Of a DNA stretch of 64,000 nucleotides, positions 50,855 to 58,186 are shown piece by piece; the stretch's first letter is position 1; the number at the start of each line of letters is the position of its first letter. The translations under genes were made by a program, and so were the position numbers. The stretch covers positions 620,001 to 684,000 of the forward strand of contig NZ_VBSB01000005.1 of assembly GCF_013337765.1 (NCBI RefSeq), written 5' to 3'. The notes beneath the pieces are model-generated. The model did not search any database. It was not told the origin of the DNA and worked only from the letters and a program-made list of their open reading frames with translations. Source of the stretch: Mycolicibacterium sphagni (GTDB taxonomy: Bacteria > Actinomycetota > Actinomycetes > Mycobacteriales > Mycobacteriaceae).

Positions 50855-51771
50855 GTCGGGTTGCCCTCACGAAGTCGGGCCAGCCACCGGTCGGCCTCGT
50901 CGAGTTGCGGCGGTGTCGCACCTTCCGCCGATTCCGTCGGCCACGACCCGAGATAGCGAACGTCGGCGCAGCGCCGGTGCAACGCCTTGAGCGCCTCGGC
51001 GACCGCAGTGTCGTCAATGTGACCGACGCAGTCCAGGAAGAAGACGTAGGTGCCGAGTTCGGTTCGGGTGGGCCGGGATTCGATGCGGGTCAGGTCGATG
51101 TCGCGGATACCGAATTCGGTCATCGCCGACACCAGCGCACCAGGGGTGTTGGCGATCCGCAGCACCACCGAGGTGCGATCGGCTCCGGTGCGGGCAGGCG
51201 GTACGCCCGGACGACCGACGAGGACGAATCGCGTCCTGGCGTTGGGTTCATCGACGACCTCGTCGGCCAGGCTGGACAGGCCGTAGCGCCGTGCGGCCAG
51301 TGCCGTACTGACACCGGCATCGGCGCGCCCGGCCGCTACCTCTTGGGCGGCGGCGGCATTCGAATTAGCCGGCACCAGAACGGCTTCCGGCAGATGTTCG
51401 GCCAACCATCGGCGGACCTGCGCGGCAGCGATCGGGAACGCCGCGACGGTGCGCACGGAGTCCTTCGCACTGCCGTCACGCACGACGATGCTGAAGGCGA
51501 CATCCAGCGTCAGCTCGGCGTAGACCTGCAGCGGCGAACCGGAGGCCAAGCTGTCCAGGGTGGGCAGCACGGTGCCCTCGATGGAGTTCTCGATCGGTAC
51601 GCACGCGAAGTCAGCCGCGCCGTCCCGCACTGCCGCCAGGGCCGCGGGGGTGCTGTCGGTGGGCTCCGGTCGCGCCTCACCGCCGCCTGGGATCACACCG
51701 GCAGCGCACATCTTGAGAAGTGCCGCTTCGGTGAACGTGCCCTCGGGACCGAGGTAGGCGATGCGGGCCAC
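50851..51771 (-). CDS. pheA: Prephenate dehydratase
   Basis: This 306-residue enzyme turns prephenate into phenylpyruvate in phenylalanine synthesis. The catalytic domain (about 1-190) includes TRFVLVGRP after the effector loop. The C-terminal ACT domain (about 205-285) includes the ESRP allosteric motif in ESRPTRTELGTYVFF, so feedback by phenylalanine is expected. The start is GTG at 51771 (MARIAYLGPEGTF). The product is slightly shorter than Mtb PheA (321). Divergent from the DUF2470 gene. Confidence 0.95.
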   Translation of the reverse strand: MARIAYLGPEGTFTEAALLKMCAAGVIPGGGEARPEPTDSTPAALAAVRDGAADFACVPIENSIEGTVLPTLDSLASGSPLQVYAELTLDVAFSIVVRDGSAKDSVRTVAAFPIAAAQVRRWLAEHLPEAVLVPANSNAAAAQEVAAGRADAGVSTALAARRYGLSSLADEVVDEPNARTRFVLVGRPGVPPARTGADRTSVVLRIANTPGALVSAMTEFGIRDIDLTRIESRPTRTELGTYVFFLDCVGHIDDTAVAEALKALHRRCADVRYLGSWPTESAEGATPPQLDEADRWLARLREGNPT

Positions 51772-51829
51772 GGTCCAACCCTATCGGGTCGATCGCTTAC
51801 GAAAGCCTTGCGCGACCTGGCGTCGATAG

Positions 51830-51848
51830 TTAACTTAGGCTTACCTCA
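51830..51848. promoter_or_regulatory. IdeR-type iron box
   Basis: TTAACTTAGGCTTACCTCA matches the 19-base IdeR consensus TTAGGTTAGGCTAACCTAA at 15 positions, including the central TTAGGCT and ACCT. It lies 18 bases before the DUF2470 gene start. The Mtb orthologue Rv3839 is known as an iron- and IdeR-regulated gene, so repression under iron excess is expected. Confidence 0.8.
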
Positions 51849-51866
51849 CTAACTGGAAGGTGCGCG

Positions 51867-52637
51867 ATGACCTCAGCGACGCTCACTACGCCGTCCACCG
51901 CCGAACGCGTCCGCAGCGCTTGTGCGCGCGCAGCCGGAGCGATGCTGGTCGCCGACGATGTCGCCCCGGCCACCACGTCCATTCATCACCTGCTGCCCGG
52001 TGGCTCGTTCGCGGTGAGCCTGCCGATCCAATCCGCGCTGGCCGTCCGTGCGCGCGCCGCCGGTACGGATGGCGTTGCAGCGGTCCTCGAGCTCACCGAC
52101 TTCGCCCCGCTCCCGTTGCGTGAACCCGTGCGATCGCTGGTCTGGATCCGGGGCCGGGTACAAACCGTGCCCGAACACGCGGTGCGCGCCATGGTCGACA
52201 TGATCGCCACCGACCACCCCAACCCGGCACTGCTGGACATCGGGTCAGGCCAGGTCCTGCTCCTCCTCGAGGTGGAGTCCGTGGTTGTCGCCGACGCCGC
52301 CGGCGCCGAGACCGTCGGGCTGCACGATCTGATGACCGCCCGGCCGGACCCGTTCTGCGAGTTCGAGTCGGCCTGGCTGTGCCATCTCGACAGCGACCAT
52401 CCCGAGGTGCTCGAGCGACTCGCCGGCAAGCTGCCTGCTCCACTGCGGCGCGGCCGGGTCCGCCCGCTGGGCCTGGACCGCTACGGCGTGCGGCTGCGCG
52501 TCGAGGGCACCGACGGTGACCACGACGTCCGGCTCCCGTTCGGCGAGCCGGTGCAGGACGTGCCAGGCCTGGGCCGGGCCATCCGGCTGCTGATGGGTTG
52601 CCCGTTCGTCAACGGGCTGCGCGCACGCCGGATGTAG
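51867..52637 (+). CDS. DUF2470-domain protein (Rv3839 orthologue)
   Basis: This 256-residue soluble protein contains a DUF2470 region in the C-terminal third (DHPEVLERLAGKLP ... GLDRYGVRLRVEG, FGEPVQDVPGLGRAIRLLMG). DUF2470 is related to heme-oxygenase-like and pyridoxamine-oxidase split-barrel partners. The start has GGAAGG before ATG 51867. The IdeR box just upstream links it to iron status. It may act in heme or iron handling; that is inference from regulation and family. Length agrees with Rv3839 (about 258). Confidence 0.88.
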   Translation: MTSATLTTPSTAERVRSACARAAGAMLVADDVAPATTSIHHLLPGGSFAVSLPIQSALAVRARAAGTDGVAAVLELTDFAPLPLREPVRSLVWIRGRVQTVPEHAVRAMVDMIATDHPNPALLDIGSGQVLLLLEVESVVVADAAGAETVGLHDLMTARPDPFCEFESAWLCHLDSDHPEVLERLAGKLPAPLRRGRVRPLGLDRYGVRLRVEGTDGDHDVRLPFGEPVQDVPGLGRAIRLLMGCPFVNGLRARRM

Positions 52638-52655
52638 GGCCATTACCGTGGCGGG

Positions 52656-53423
52656 GTGAGCACCGCCCGCGACGAGTTCCTCGCCACCGACCGGCGTGGC
52701 CTCCGCATCGAAGTCGGCGTCATGCTCGCCGTCACCTTCGGTGTCAGTGCCGTCATCGCGACGCTGCAATTGGTCGACGCGGTGCTTTCCGGGCTCACCG
52801 GGCACCGAGTTCGGTTGAACCCCAACCTGTCCCGCTATGACCTGATCAACCTCGGCCTGAACCTGGCGTCGGTCGCCCAGCTGGTGGCTTGGGGCACCCT
52901 AGGCCTGTATCTGTTGTGGCGCAGCGGCATCACGCCGGCCCGGCTCGGGTTGGGACGGCTGCGCTGGCGGGTGGACGTATTGGGCGGTCTCGGCCTGGCC
53001 GCGCTGATCGGCATCCCCGGCCTGCTGCTGTACCTGGCGGGCCGTTGGCTCGGAATGAACGCCGAGGTGGAGCCTGCCGCACTGCATGACACCTGGTGGC
53101 GCATCCCGGTGTTGATCCTGTCGGCGTTCGCCAACGGCTTCGCCGAAGAGGTCGTGGTCGTCGGCTACCTGATCACCCGGCTCACGCAGCTCGGGCTGAG
53201 CCAGAACCGGGCGATCCTGGCCTCCAGCGTGCTGCGCGGGGCCTACCACCTGTATCAGGGCTTCGGGGCGGGGCTGGGCAATCTCGTGATGGGCGTGGTC
53301 TTCGGGTACGCCTGGTGCCGTGGCGGCCGGTTGTGGCCGCTGGTGATCGCGCACGGCGTCATCGACACCGTCGCGTTTGTCGGCTACGTCGCACTCGCCG
53401 GTCATCTTGGCTGGCTCAAGTGA
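52656..53423 (+). CDS. CPBP-family membrane protein (Abi/CAAX protease-like)
   Basis: This 255-residue protein has about seven to eight hydrophobic segments. The CPBP motifs are at AEEVVVVGYLITRL (motif 1), GAYHLYQG (motif 2 His) and AHGVID (motif 3). In motif 1 the usual EExxxR has Val at the Arg position, so catalysis may be changed. Such proteins are Rce1-like intramembrane proteases or non-proteolytic relatives, often for bacteriocin or surface-protein work. GTG start at 52656. It lies 18 bases after the DUF2470 gene and 22 before the LCP gene, probably one operon. Confidence 0.85.
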   Translation: MSTARDEFLATDRRGLRIEVGVMLAVTFGVSAVIATLQLVDAVLSGLTGHRVRLNPNLSRYDLINLGLNLASVAQLVAWGTLGLYLLWRSGITPARLGLGRLRWRVDVLGGLGLAALIGIPGLLLYLAGRWLGMNAEVEPAALHDTWWRIPVLILSAFANGFAEEVVVVGYLITRLTQLGLSQNRAILASSVLRGAYHLYQGFGAGLGNLVMGVVFGYAWCRGGRLWPLVIAHGVIDTVAFVGYVALAGHLGWLK

Positions 53424-53445
53424 GCCAGACACGTAAATTGACCTG

Positions 53446-54654
53446 GTGAGCGAGGACTGGCCGACCGAGCGGATACCGCGTCACGCGCCGCCGCCGGCTC
53501 GCCCGCCATTGCCTGAGCCCTCCCAGGTCATCCGGCGAGACCCGGGTCGCCGGATACCCCCGCCACCACCGCCGCGGGCGCCCGCGCCACCGCCACCCAG
53601 ACAGCCACCGCCGCGGCAGGCACCACCACCACCACCGCCCACCGCGCGACCATCTGCTCCCCCGCCAGCCGCACCTCCGCAGCCGAAGCGCAAGAAGCGT
53701 TGGGGCCGAAGAATTTTCGTCACGTTGATCGTCGTTCTCCTACTGGCTGCCGGCGGGCTCATCGGCGGCGCGTACTGGATCGACACCAGCCTGCGACGAG
53801 TCGCGGTGTTCGACTATGCCGACCGGCCCGCCGCGGGGGCGGGCACCACCTGGCTGCTCGTCGGCTCCGACAGCAGGGCCGGCCTGACGCCCGAGCAGCA
53901 GGCCGAGCTAGCCACCGGCGGGGATCTCGGCAACGGCCGGACCGACACCATCCTGCTGGTGCACATCCCGGCGCTCGGCTCCAACGCCCCCACGACGATG
54001 GTCTCGCTCCCCCGCGACTCGTATGTGGACATCCCCGGCTACGGCAAGGACAAGATCAACGCCGCATTCTCCGAGGGTGGCGCGCCGCTGCTGGCCCAGA
54101 CCGTCGAACAGGCGACCGGCCTACGTCTCGACCACTACGCCGAGGTGGGGTTCGACGGCTTCGCGGTGGTGGTCGACGCGCTCGGCGGTGTCCAGGTGTG
54201 CCCGACCGATCCGATCGATGACCCGCTGGCCGGGGTCAACCTGCCCGCAGGCTGCCAGACCCTCGACGGCCGCAACGCGTTGGGCTACGTGCGTTCCCGG
54301 GCTACCCCCCGTGCCGACCTGGACCGGATGGTCCACCAGCGCGAGTTCATGGCCGCGGTGATGCACAAGGCCAGCAGCCCCGCGGTGTGGCTCAATCCGT
54401 GGCGCTGGTACTCGGTGCCCGACGCCGCCGTCGGGTCACTAACCGTCGACAAGGGTGACCACGTCTGGGATCTGGCCCTGCTGGGCTGGGCGCTGCATGG
54501 CTCGACCACCGCGATCACGGTGCCGATCGGCGAGTTCACCGGAAACGACTCCGGTTCGGTGGTGGTGTGGGACTCCGGCGCGGCCGATCGGTTGTTCCAA
54601 GCGCTGCGCACCGATTCGGCGATCCCGCAGCAGGTGCTCGACGCGCAGCCCTAG
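53446..54654 (+). CDS. LytR-CpsA-Psr (LCP) family phosphotransferase
   Basis: This 402-residue protein has an extended Pro-rich cytoplasmic N-terminus (about 12-80), a basic patch KRKKRWGRR, one membrane helix at about 90-112 and an external LCP domain. Motifs visible: LLVGSDSRAG, TDTILLVHI, LPRDSYVDIPGYGKDKINAAF, HYAEVGFDGFAVVVDALGG and RSRATPRADLDR. LCP proteins attach arabinogalactan to peptidoglycan in mycobacteria. Its place matches Mtb Rv3840, remembered as a much shorter LytR-like fragment, so this could be the intact ancestral form. The stop overlaps glpQ1 by 4 bases, tail to tail. Confidence 0.9.
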   Translation: MSEDWPTERIPRHAPPPARPPLPEPSQVIRRDPGRRIPPPPPPRAPAPPPPRQPPPRQAPPPPPPTARPSAPPPAAPPQPKRKKRWGRRIFVTLIVVLLLAAGGLIGGAYWIDTSLRRVAVFDYADRPAAGAGTTWLLVGSDSRAGLTPEQQAELATGGDLGNGRTDTILLVHIPALGSNAPTTMVSLPRDSYVDIPGYGKDKINAAFSEGGAPLLAQTVEQATGLRLDHYAEVGFDGFAVVVDALGGVQVCPTDPIDDPLAGVNLPAGCQTLDGRNALGYVRSRATPRADLDRMVHQREFMAAVMHKASSPAVWLNPWRWYSVPDAAVGSLTVDKGDHVWDLALLGWALHGSTTAITVPIGEFTGNDSGSVVVWDSGAADRLFQALRTDSAIPQQVLDAQP

Positions 54655-55472
54655 TCGCCGGGGACGGCCAACGGGTTCTGCAGCCAGGCCTTGGTCCGTC
54701 GTGGATGGTTCGTGGCGATCCAGCCGACCCCGAGATCGCGGCAGTAACCGACGTCCTCGTAGTGGTCGACCGTCCAGCAGTACATCGCCCGGCCCTGGGC
54801 AGCGGCCCGGTCGACGAGTTCAGGATGTTCGCGCAGTGTCGCGATCGACGGTCCCACCGCCGTCGCTCCGACTGTGGTCGCGGCGCTGCCGCCGAGATAG
54901 CGCGATGTCTCGCCCAACAGCACGGTCGGCAGCAGCGGCGCAGCGCGGCGGATCCGCCACACCGCCGCAGCAGAGAACGACATCACCACCGCACGGGATA
55001 GATCCGCCGATGCCGGTGCGGCGATGCCGTAGCGGTGCAACAGGGCCAACACCTTGCTCTCCACCAGTCCGCCGTAGCGCACCGGGTGCTTGGTCTCGAT
55101 GAACATCTTCACCGGCCGGTTCCAGTCCAGGACCAGACGGACAAGGTCGTCGAGGGTGAGCAGGCCGGTGCCGGTCGGTGGATCATCGGAATCTGCGCTG
55201 CTGTGCCAGGCCCCCCAATCCAGCCGTTTGAGTTCGGCCAGCGTCATCTCGCTGACCAAGCCGCTGCCGGTCGACGTGCGATCGACCCGCCGGTCGTGCA
55301 CACACACCAGATGGCCGTCGCGGGTCAGCCGGACGTCGCACTCGACTCCGTCGGCACCTTCGACCAGCGCGAGCTCGTAGGCGGCCAGCGTGTGCTCGGG
55401 GCGCTCGGCCGAAGCGCCGCGGTGGGCAACCACGAAGGGGTGCCCGCCGTGCGGTTCGCCGGCCGAGTGCAT
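54651..55472 (-). CDS. glpQ1: Glycerophosphodiester phosphodiesterase GlpQ1
   Basis: The start is ATG at 55472 (MHSAGEPHGG); a longer frame reaches into the next gene. The 273-residue GDPD-family TIM barrel has FVVAHRGASAERPEHT, the metal/catalytic residues DGVECDVRLTRDGHLVCVHD and the C-terminal GVGWIATNHP. It hydrolyses deacylated phospholipids to glycerol 3-phosphate. Length fits Mtb Rv3842c (about 274). No signal peptide is visible, so it is cytosolic or non-classically exported. Confidence 0.92.
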   Translation of the reverse strand: MHSAGEPHGGHPFVVAHRGASAERPEHTLAAYELALVEGADGVECDVRLTRDGHLVCVHDRRVDRTSTGSGLVSEMTLAELKRLDWGAWHSSADSDDPPTGTGLLTLDDLVRLVLDWNRPVKMFIETKHPVRYGGLVESKVLALLHRYGIAAPASADLSRAVVMSFSAAAVWRIRRAAPLLPTVLLGETSRYLGGSAATTVGATAVGPSIATLREHPELVDRAAAQGRAMYCWTVDHYEDVGYCRDLGVGWIATNHPRRTKAWLQNPLAVPGD

Positions 55473-55476
55473 ACGC

Positions 55477-56526
55477 CTATGCTGCCGGTTCCTGTTGGTC
55501 CGGCTCAACCGCTGGCGGAGATTCGGCCTCGGGCGGCTCAGGCTGCGCTTGGGGCTGGTCGGCGCCCACCACCACCCACCGGTGCAGCGGCCGTTCGACG
55601 GGCTTGCGCACGAAGGCATCGAAGACCTGCCACAGCAAGACCAGCACCCCCGCGCCCAGCAAGTAGGCGACGATCACCGTCACGGTGTTGTCGGCGATGC
55701 CCTGCGGCTTGTTGGTGAAGCTCGTGGCGATCCCGAAGATCGACACCGCTGTCGACAGGATCCAAGCGATCCACCAGGCGGCGATCGGCCCGCGCAGCCG
55801 AGCCTGCGTCTGCTCGGCATGAGCGAGCTCGATCACGTACACCGGCGCCCACGCCAGGTTGACGACCGGCACCAGGCACCCGGCCCACAGGGCCCACGTC
55901 GGCCGCGGGTCGTCCTGGCCGAGGTGTTCGTAGACCGCAGCGCGGCGCGCGATCAACCACGACGTCGTCACAACGCCGGTCAGGATCACCGCCACGATGG
56001 CGGCCAGGCTGGCCAACACGCCGAGCCAGAGCGCCGCGCCGGCAACCAGAGGGGGCAGCAGCGACGTTCGGTTGATCAACAGCAGCGCGTAGCGAACGAT
56101 GTGGACGGCCGCCGCCAGGCCGAAGATCGTGATCGCAGAGAGCAGTGCCGCGCGGACGGTGACCGGCGCAGGTCCCTTCTTGACGGCGTCGTGGCCGCCC
56201 GGCGCCACCGGCACGACATGGTCGGCGAGGCCCCATCGGGGGATGTAGGCGTAGCGCGGCGTCGGCCCGAGGGGACGACGACGGCGACGCGGAGCAGGCG
56301 GCGGCCCGGGCCGTACCGCGATCCAGCGGAAACCCTGCGGTAGTCGCGCTCCCCCCCGCTGTGGCCCGGGTGGTCTGGTCGGCGGGTGGCTCGTGGCGCC
56401 GGGGCTCCAGCGCGGATCAGGAGGGTTGACCGGCGCCATCAGGGCGCCGTTGCAGCGCGGGCACCAGCCGCGCTGGCGATCGCGCACGTTCCACCGTGTC
56501 CCGCACTGGGAGCACACCTGAATCAC
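55477..56526 (-). CDS. DUF4328 membrane protein with zinc ribbon (Rv3843c type)
   Basis: This 349-residue protein starts with a zinc ribbon (Cys5-x2-Cys8, Cys22-x2-Cys25). A Pro/Arg-rich linker (about 35-90) and a DUF4328 membrane domain with about six helices (about 122-310) follow, then an acidic Pro/Glu/Gln tail. GTG start at 56526 (MIQVCSQCGTRW). It lies four bases upstream of glpQ1, and the pair is conserved with Mtb Rv3843c-Rv3842c. Function unknown; possibly a membrane partner of GlpQ1. Confidence 0.87.
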   Translation of the reverse strand: MIQVCSQCGTRWNVRDRQRGWCPRCNGALMAPVNPPDPRWSPGATSHPPTRPPGPQRGGARLPQGFRWIAVRPGPPPAPRRRRRPLGPTPRYAYIPRWGLADHVVPVAPGGHDAVKKGPAPVTVRAALLSAITIFGLAAAVHIVRYALLLINRTSLLPPLVAGAALWLGVLASLAAIVAVILTGVVTTSWLIARRAAVYEHLGQDDPRPTWALWAGCLVPVVNLAWAPVYVIELAHAEQTQARLRGPIAAWWIAWILSTAVSIFGIATSFTNKPQGIADNTVTVIVAYLLGAGVLVLLWQVFDAFVRKPVERPLHRWVVVGADQPQAQPEPPEAESPPAVEPDQQEPAA

Positions 56527-56643
56527 GCGGACCAGCCTAGCGAGCGCAACCGGGGTCCGGCGTGCTGCGGCCGAGCTGGGATGGGCACAGATTGTGGCAC
56601 GCAGTGCATCTTCGACGATCCGGGACGTGCAGCAATGACCGGG

Positions 56644-56743
56644 CTATCCACAGTTTCCACAGGTTTATGCACAGGCGTCCGAGCGGGTGAATGGGCATTG
56701 AGCGCACCATCTCGGCACGGAGACAGGCAGTATCTGTGGATAA
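56644..56743. promoter_or_regulatory. Cluster of DnaA-box-like sites
   Basis: Within 100 bases are TGTGGATAA (56735-56743, exact complement of TTATCCACA), CTATCCACA (56644-56652, one mismatch), TTATGCACA (56665-56673, one mismatch) and GTTTCCACA (56653-56661, two mismatches). The first three in order share CACAG at 9- to 12-base steps. Mycobacterial DnaA prefers TT(G/A)TCCACA. The sites may bind DnaA away from oriC. Confidence 0.5.
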
Positions 56744-56979
56744 CCCGAGGGCGTGAGGGCACCCCGATCAACAACTTGGTGACGGGCGAGCGAAATCGGT
56801 TGCCTCGCTAACCGTCCGAAGAGGCGCCGCGACGCGCCGAGCGACACGCCGAGACCCTTGAGTCAACTGTGATCTTGGATACCCCCTTTCGCAATCAACA
56901 AACCGCGAACTTTCGACGAGGTTCAGGTGCAGTGGTTGAGCCGATTTTCCACGGGGTACAGAAGGGGTTATGATCGCGC

Positions 56980-56997
56980 TCACAGAAGAGTCTGTGA
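56980..56997. promoter_or_regulatory. Perfect 7-bp inverted repeat, possible operator or leader hairpin
   Basis: TCACAGA-AGAG-TCTGTGA is exact on both arms. It directly follows a TATGAT sequence (56970-56975) that could be a -10 element, so it would lie at or just after the transcription start of the 52-residue ORF. The half-site order is the reverse of a CRP box. Confidence 0.45.
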
Positions 56998-57045
56998 CTA
57001 ACTTCACTGGGAGCGGTAGTTGAACATGCAGGTCAGGACGGTGTG

Positions 57046-57204
57046 ATGGCATCCCAGTCAGTCCGGGCGCAGTCCGGATCCCAGCCGTCGCACTGGCATG
57101 TCTCGTCGGCGACCTGCAACCGCTCATACATGCTGGCCGCGCTGCGCGCCGGCGTCATCGCCCTGGTCCTGCTGGGCATCCTCGCCGTCATCGTCTTGTT
57201 CTGA
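57046..57204 (+). CDS. Small single-pass membrane protein (52 aa), hypothetical
   Basis: The frame starts at ATG 57046 (a GTG is one codon before). It encodes a polar head (ASQSVRAQSGSQPSHWHV) and one strong hydrophobic helix, AALRAGVIALVLLGILAVIVLF, that ends the protein. A six-codon reading frame (ATG 57026) stops at 57044-57046, sharing one base with this start (TGATG), so translational coupling is possible. No family is recognised. It stands alone between two promoter-like regions. Confidence 0.45.
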   Translation: MASQSVRAQSGSQPSHWHVSSATCNRSYMLAALRAGVIALVLLGILAVIVLF

Positions 57205-57351
57205 GCCGCCCGCAGGCTTTACCGACGGCGCGCCGAACCGATATCCCGCTGGCACCCGTGTCGTCTTGCTGGCGCGCGCTACGTGGCGCATCCTGAATCG
57301 AACCGACCCGCAGTCGTGTCGCACTGACATACCGAGTGTCGCGGAGGCGAG

Positions 57352-57885
57352 ATGGAAAATGGTTCCAGGCGTGCGGTCGAAGTCGCCCCCTTTCATTCTC
57401 GTGGTGCCCTGAAGGGCTTCGTCGTATCCGGCCGCTGGCCGAACTCGACGAAGGAGTGGGCACAACTGCTGATGGTCGCGGTGCGTGTTGCCTCACTGCC
57501 CGGGCTGCTGTCCACCACAACCATTTTCGGTGTTCGGGAGGAACTGCCCGACAAGCCGCAGCCAGGTACCGTCGGCCTGGTCCTGGCCGAGGGACCCGTG
57601 GTTGGCGAATTCGCTGTGCCGCCAGGACATTTCGCCGATAGGCAGCCACCGGCACTGTTGATGCTGCACCCGCCGTCCGAGACCATGCCTTCGCTGCCGG
57701 AATGCCTGGGAGCCGCGTCGGGTTGCGTTCTGCTGCCGGGTATTCCACACCTGGGCCTGGAACACCGCGCCGCGTGGGTCGAGGCCGAGTCCGACGGCAC
57801 GATCACCAGCATGGTGAGCCGGGTCGGCGTCGACCCGATCAGCCACCCCGATACCGCGATCCTGGCGATGCTACTGGCCGCATAG
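57352..57885 (+). CDS. Conserved mycobacterial protein (Rv3847 type)
   Basis: This 177-residue soluble protein has the same length as Mtb Rv3847 and the same relative place before the Rv3848/espR region. Sequence shows alternating strands (FVVSGRWPNSTKEWAQLL, GTVGLVLAEGPVVGEF) and two Cys at about 118-124 (ECLGAASGC). No catalytic motif is visible. GGAGGCGAG lies directly before ATG 57352. The upstream 147 bases show no other gene. Confidence 0.78.
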   Translation: MENGSRRAVEVAPFHSRGALKGFVVSGRWPNSTKEWAQLLMVAVRVASLPGLLSTTTIFGVREELPDKPQPGTVGLVLAEGPVVGEFAVPPGHFADRQPPALLMLHPPSETMPSLPECLGAASGCVLLPGIPHLGLEHRAAWVEAESDGTITSMVSRVGVDPISHPDTAILAMLLAA

Positions 57886-57963
57886 CCGGCTTTGAGGGCG
57901 CCCGAACTTTCTTGCGTGGTTCCCCAAATTTATTGCTGCTGTTGACTTTTCGGCTGGCACGAG

Positions 57964-57993
57964 TTGCGCGTACCTCGTGAGTGCCCGTAGAGT
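57964..57993 (+). promoter_or_regulatory. Putative sigma-A promoter of the riboswitch transcript
   Basis: A TTGCGC element (57964-57969) and TAGAGT (57988-57993) are spaced by 18 bases. Transcription would start near 58000, right at the 5' edge of the riboswitch, which supports the assignment. Confidence 0.5.
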
Positions 57994-58000
57994 TGGCGCC

Positions 58001-58109
58001 AGCGAAGGGGAGTAGCCCCCAATCGGACAATCGACATACTGGCCTGGCGCGCATACCGCAGGGCCCGGTTGTCCGGCCGGCATCAGTGTCGGTGGGCGAG
58101 ACCTTCGGC
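58001..58109 (+). ncRNA. yybP-ykoY (manganese) riboswitch
   Basis: P1 stem CGAAGG (58003-58008) pairs exactly with CCTTCG (58102-58107). The conserved loop sequences GGGGAGTAGC (58007-58016) and GGGCGAGACC (58093-58102) lie in the expected places of the family, and the arms between them can pair (for example GGGCCCGG with CCGGCC). yybP-ykoY aptamers sense Mn(II) and usually switch on Mn export. The downstream gene is a GDT1/TMEM165-type transporter, a typical target. Confidence 0.88.
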
Positions 58110-58186
58110 CGTAAGACCATCAGTGGTTGTCGGCCGGAGGCATCTGTACCGCCCCTGACCACAGCCACCCGAACGAGGAGTTCCGG

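Larger units (their letters stand above)
56527..57045. other. 519-base gene-poor stretch between the DUF4328 gene and a small membrane ORF
   Basis: No convincing long coding frame is present. It holds a DnaA-box cluster (56644-56743), an AT-richer stretch near 56870-56920, a TATGAT element at 56970 and the perfect inverted repeat at 56980-56997. By the remembered Mtb order (Rv3843c to Rv3847) this is where sodA would be expected, but no superoxide dismutase motif is seen. Confidence 0.7.

Noticed and set aside
56644..56743. DnaA boxes taken as the replication origin
   Set aside because: No dnaA, dnaN or rpmH genes are nearby; the gene order places this away from oriC.
56980..56997. CRP/cAMP binding site
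   Set aside because: The half-sites are TCACA then TGTGA with 8 bases between, the reverse order of a CRP box; left as an unspecified palindrome.
57205..57351. tRNA or small RNA gene before the Rv3847-like gene
   Set aside because: No cloverleaf or CCA end could be drawn, and no promoter-terminator pair is evident.
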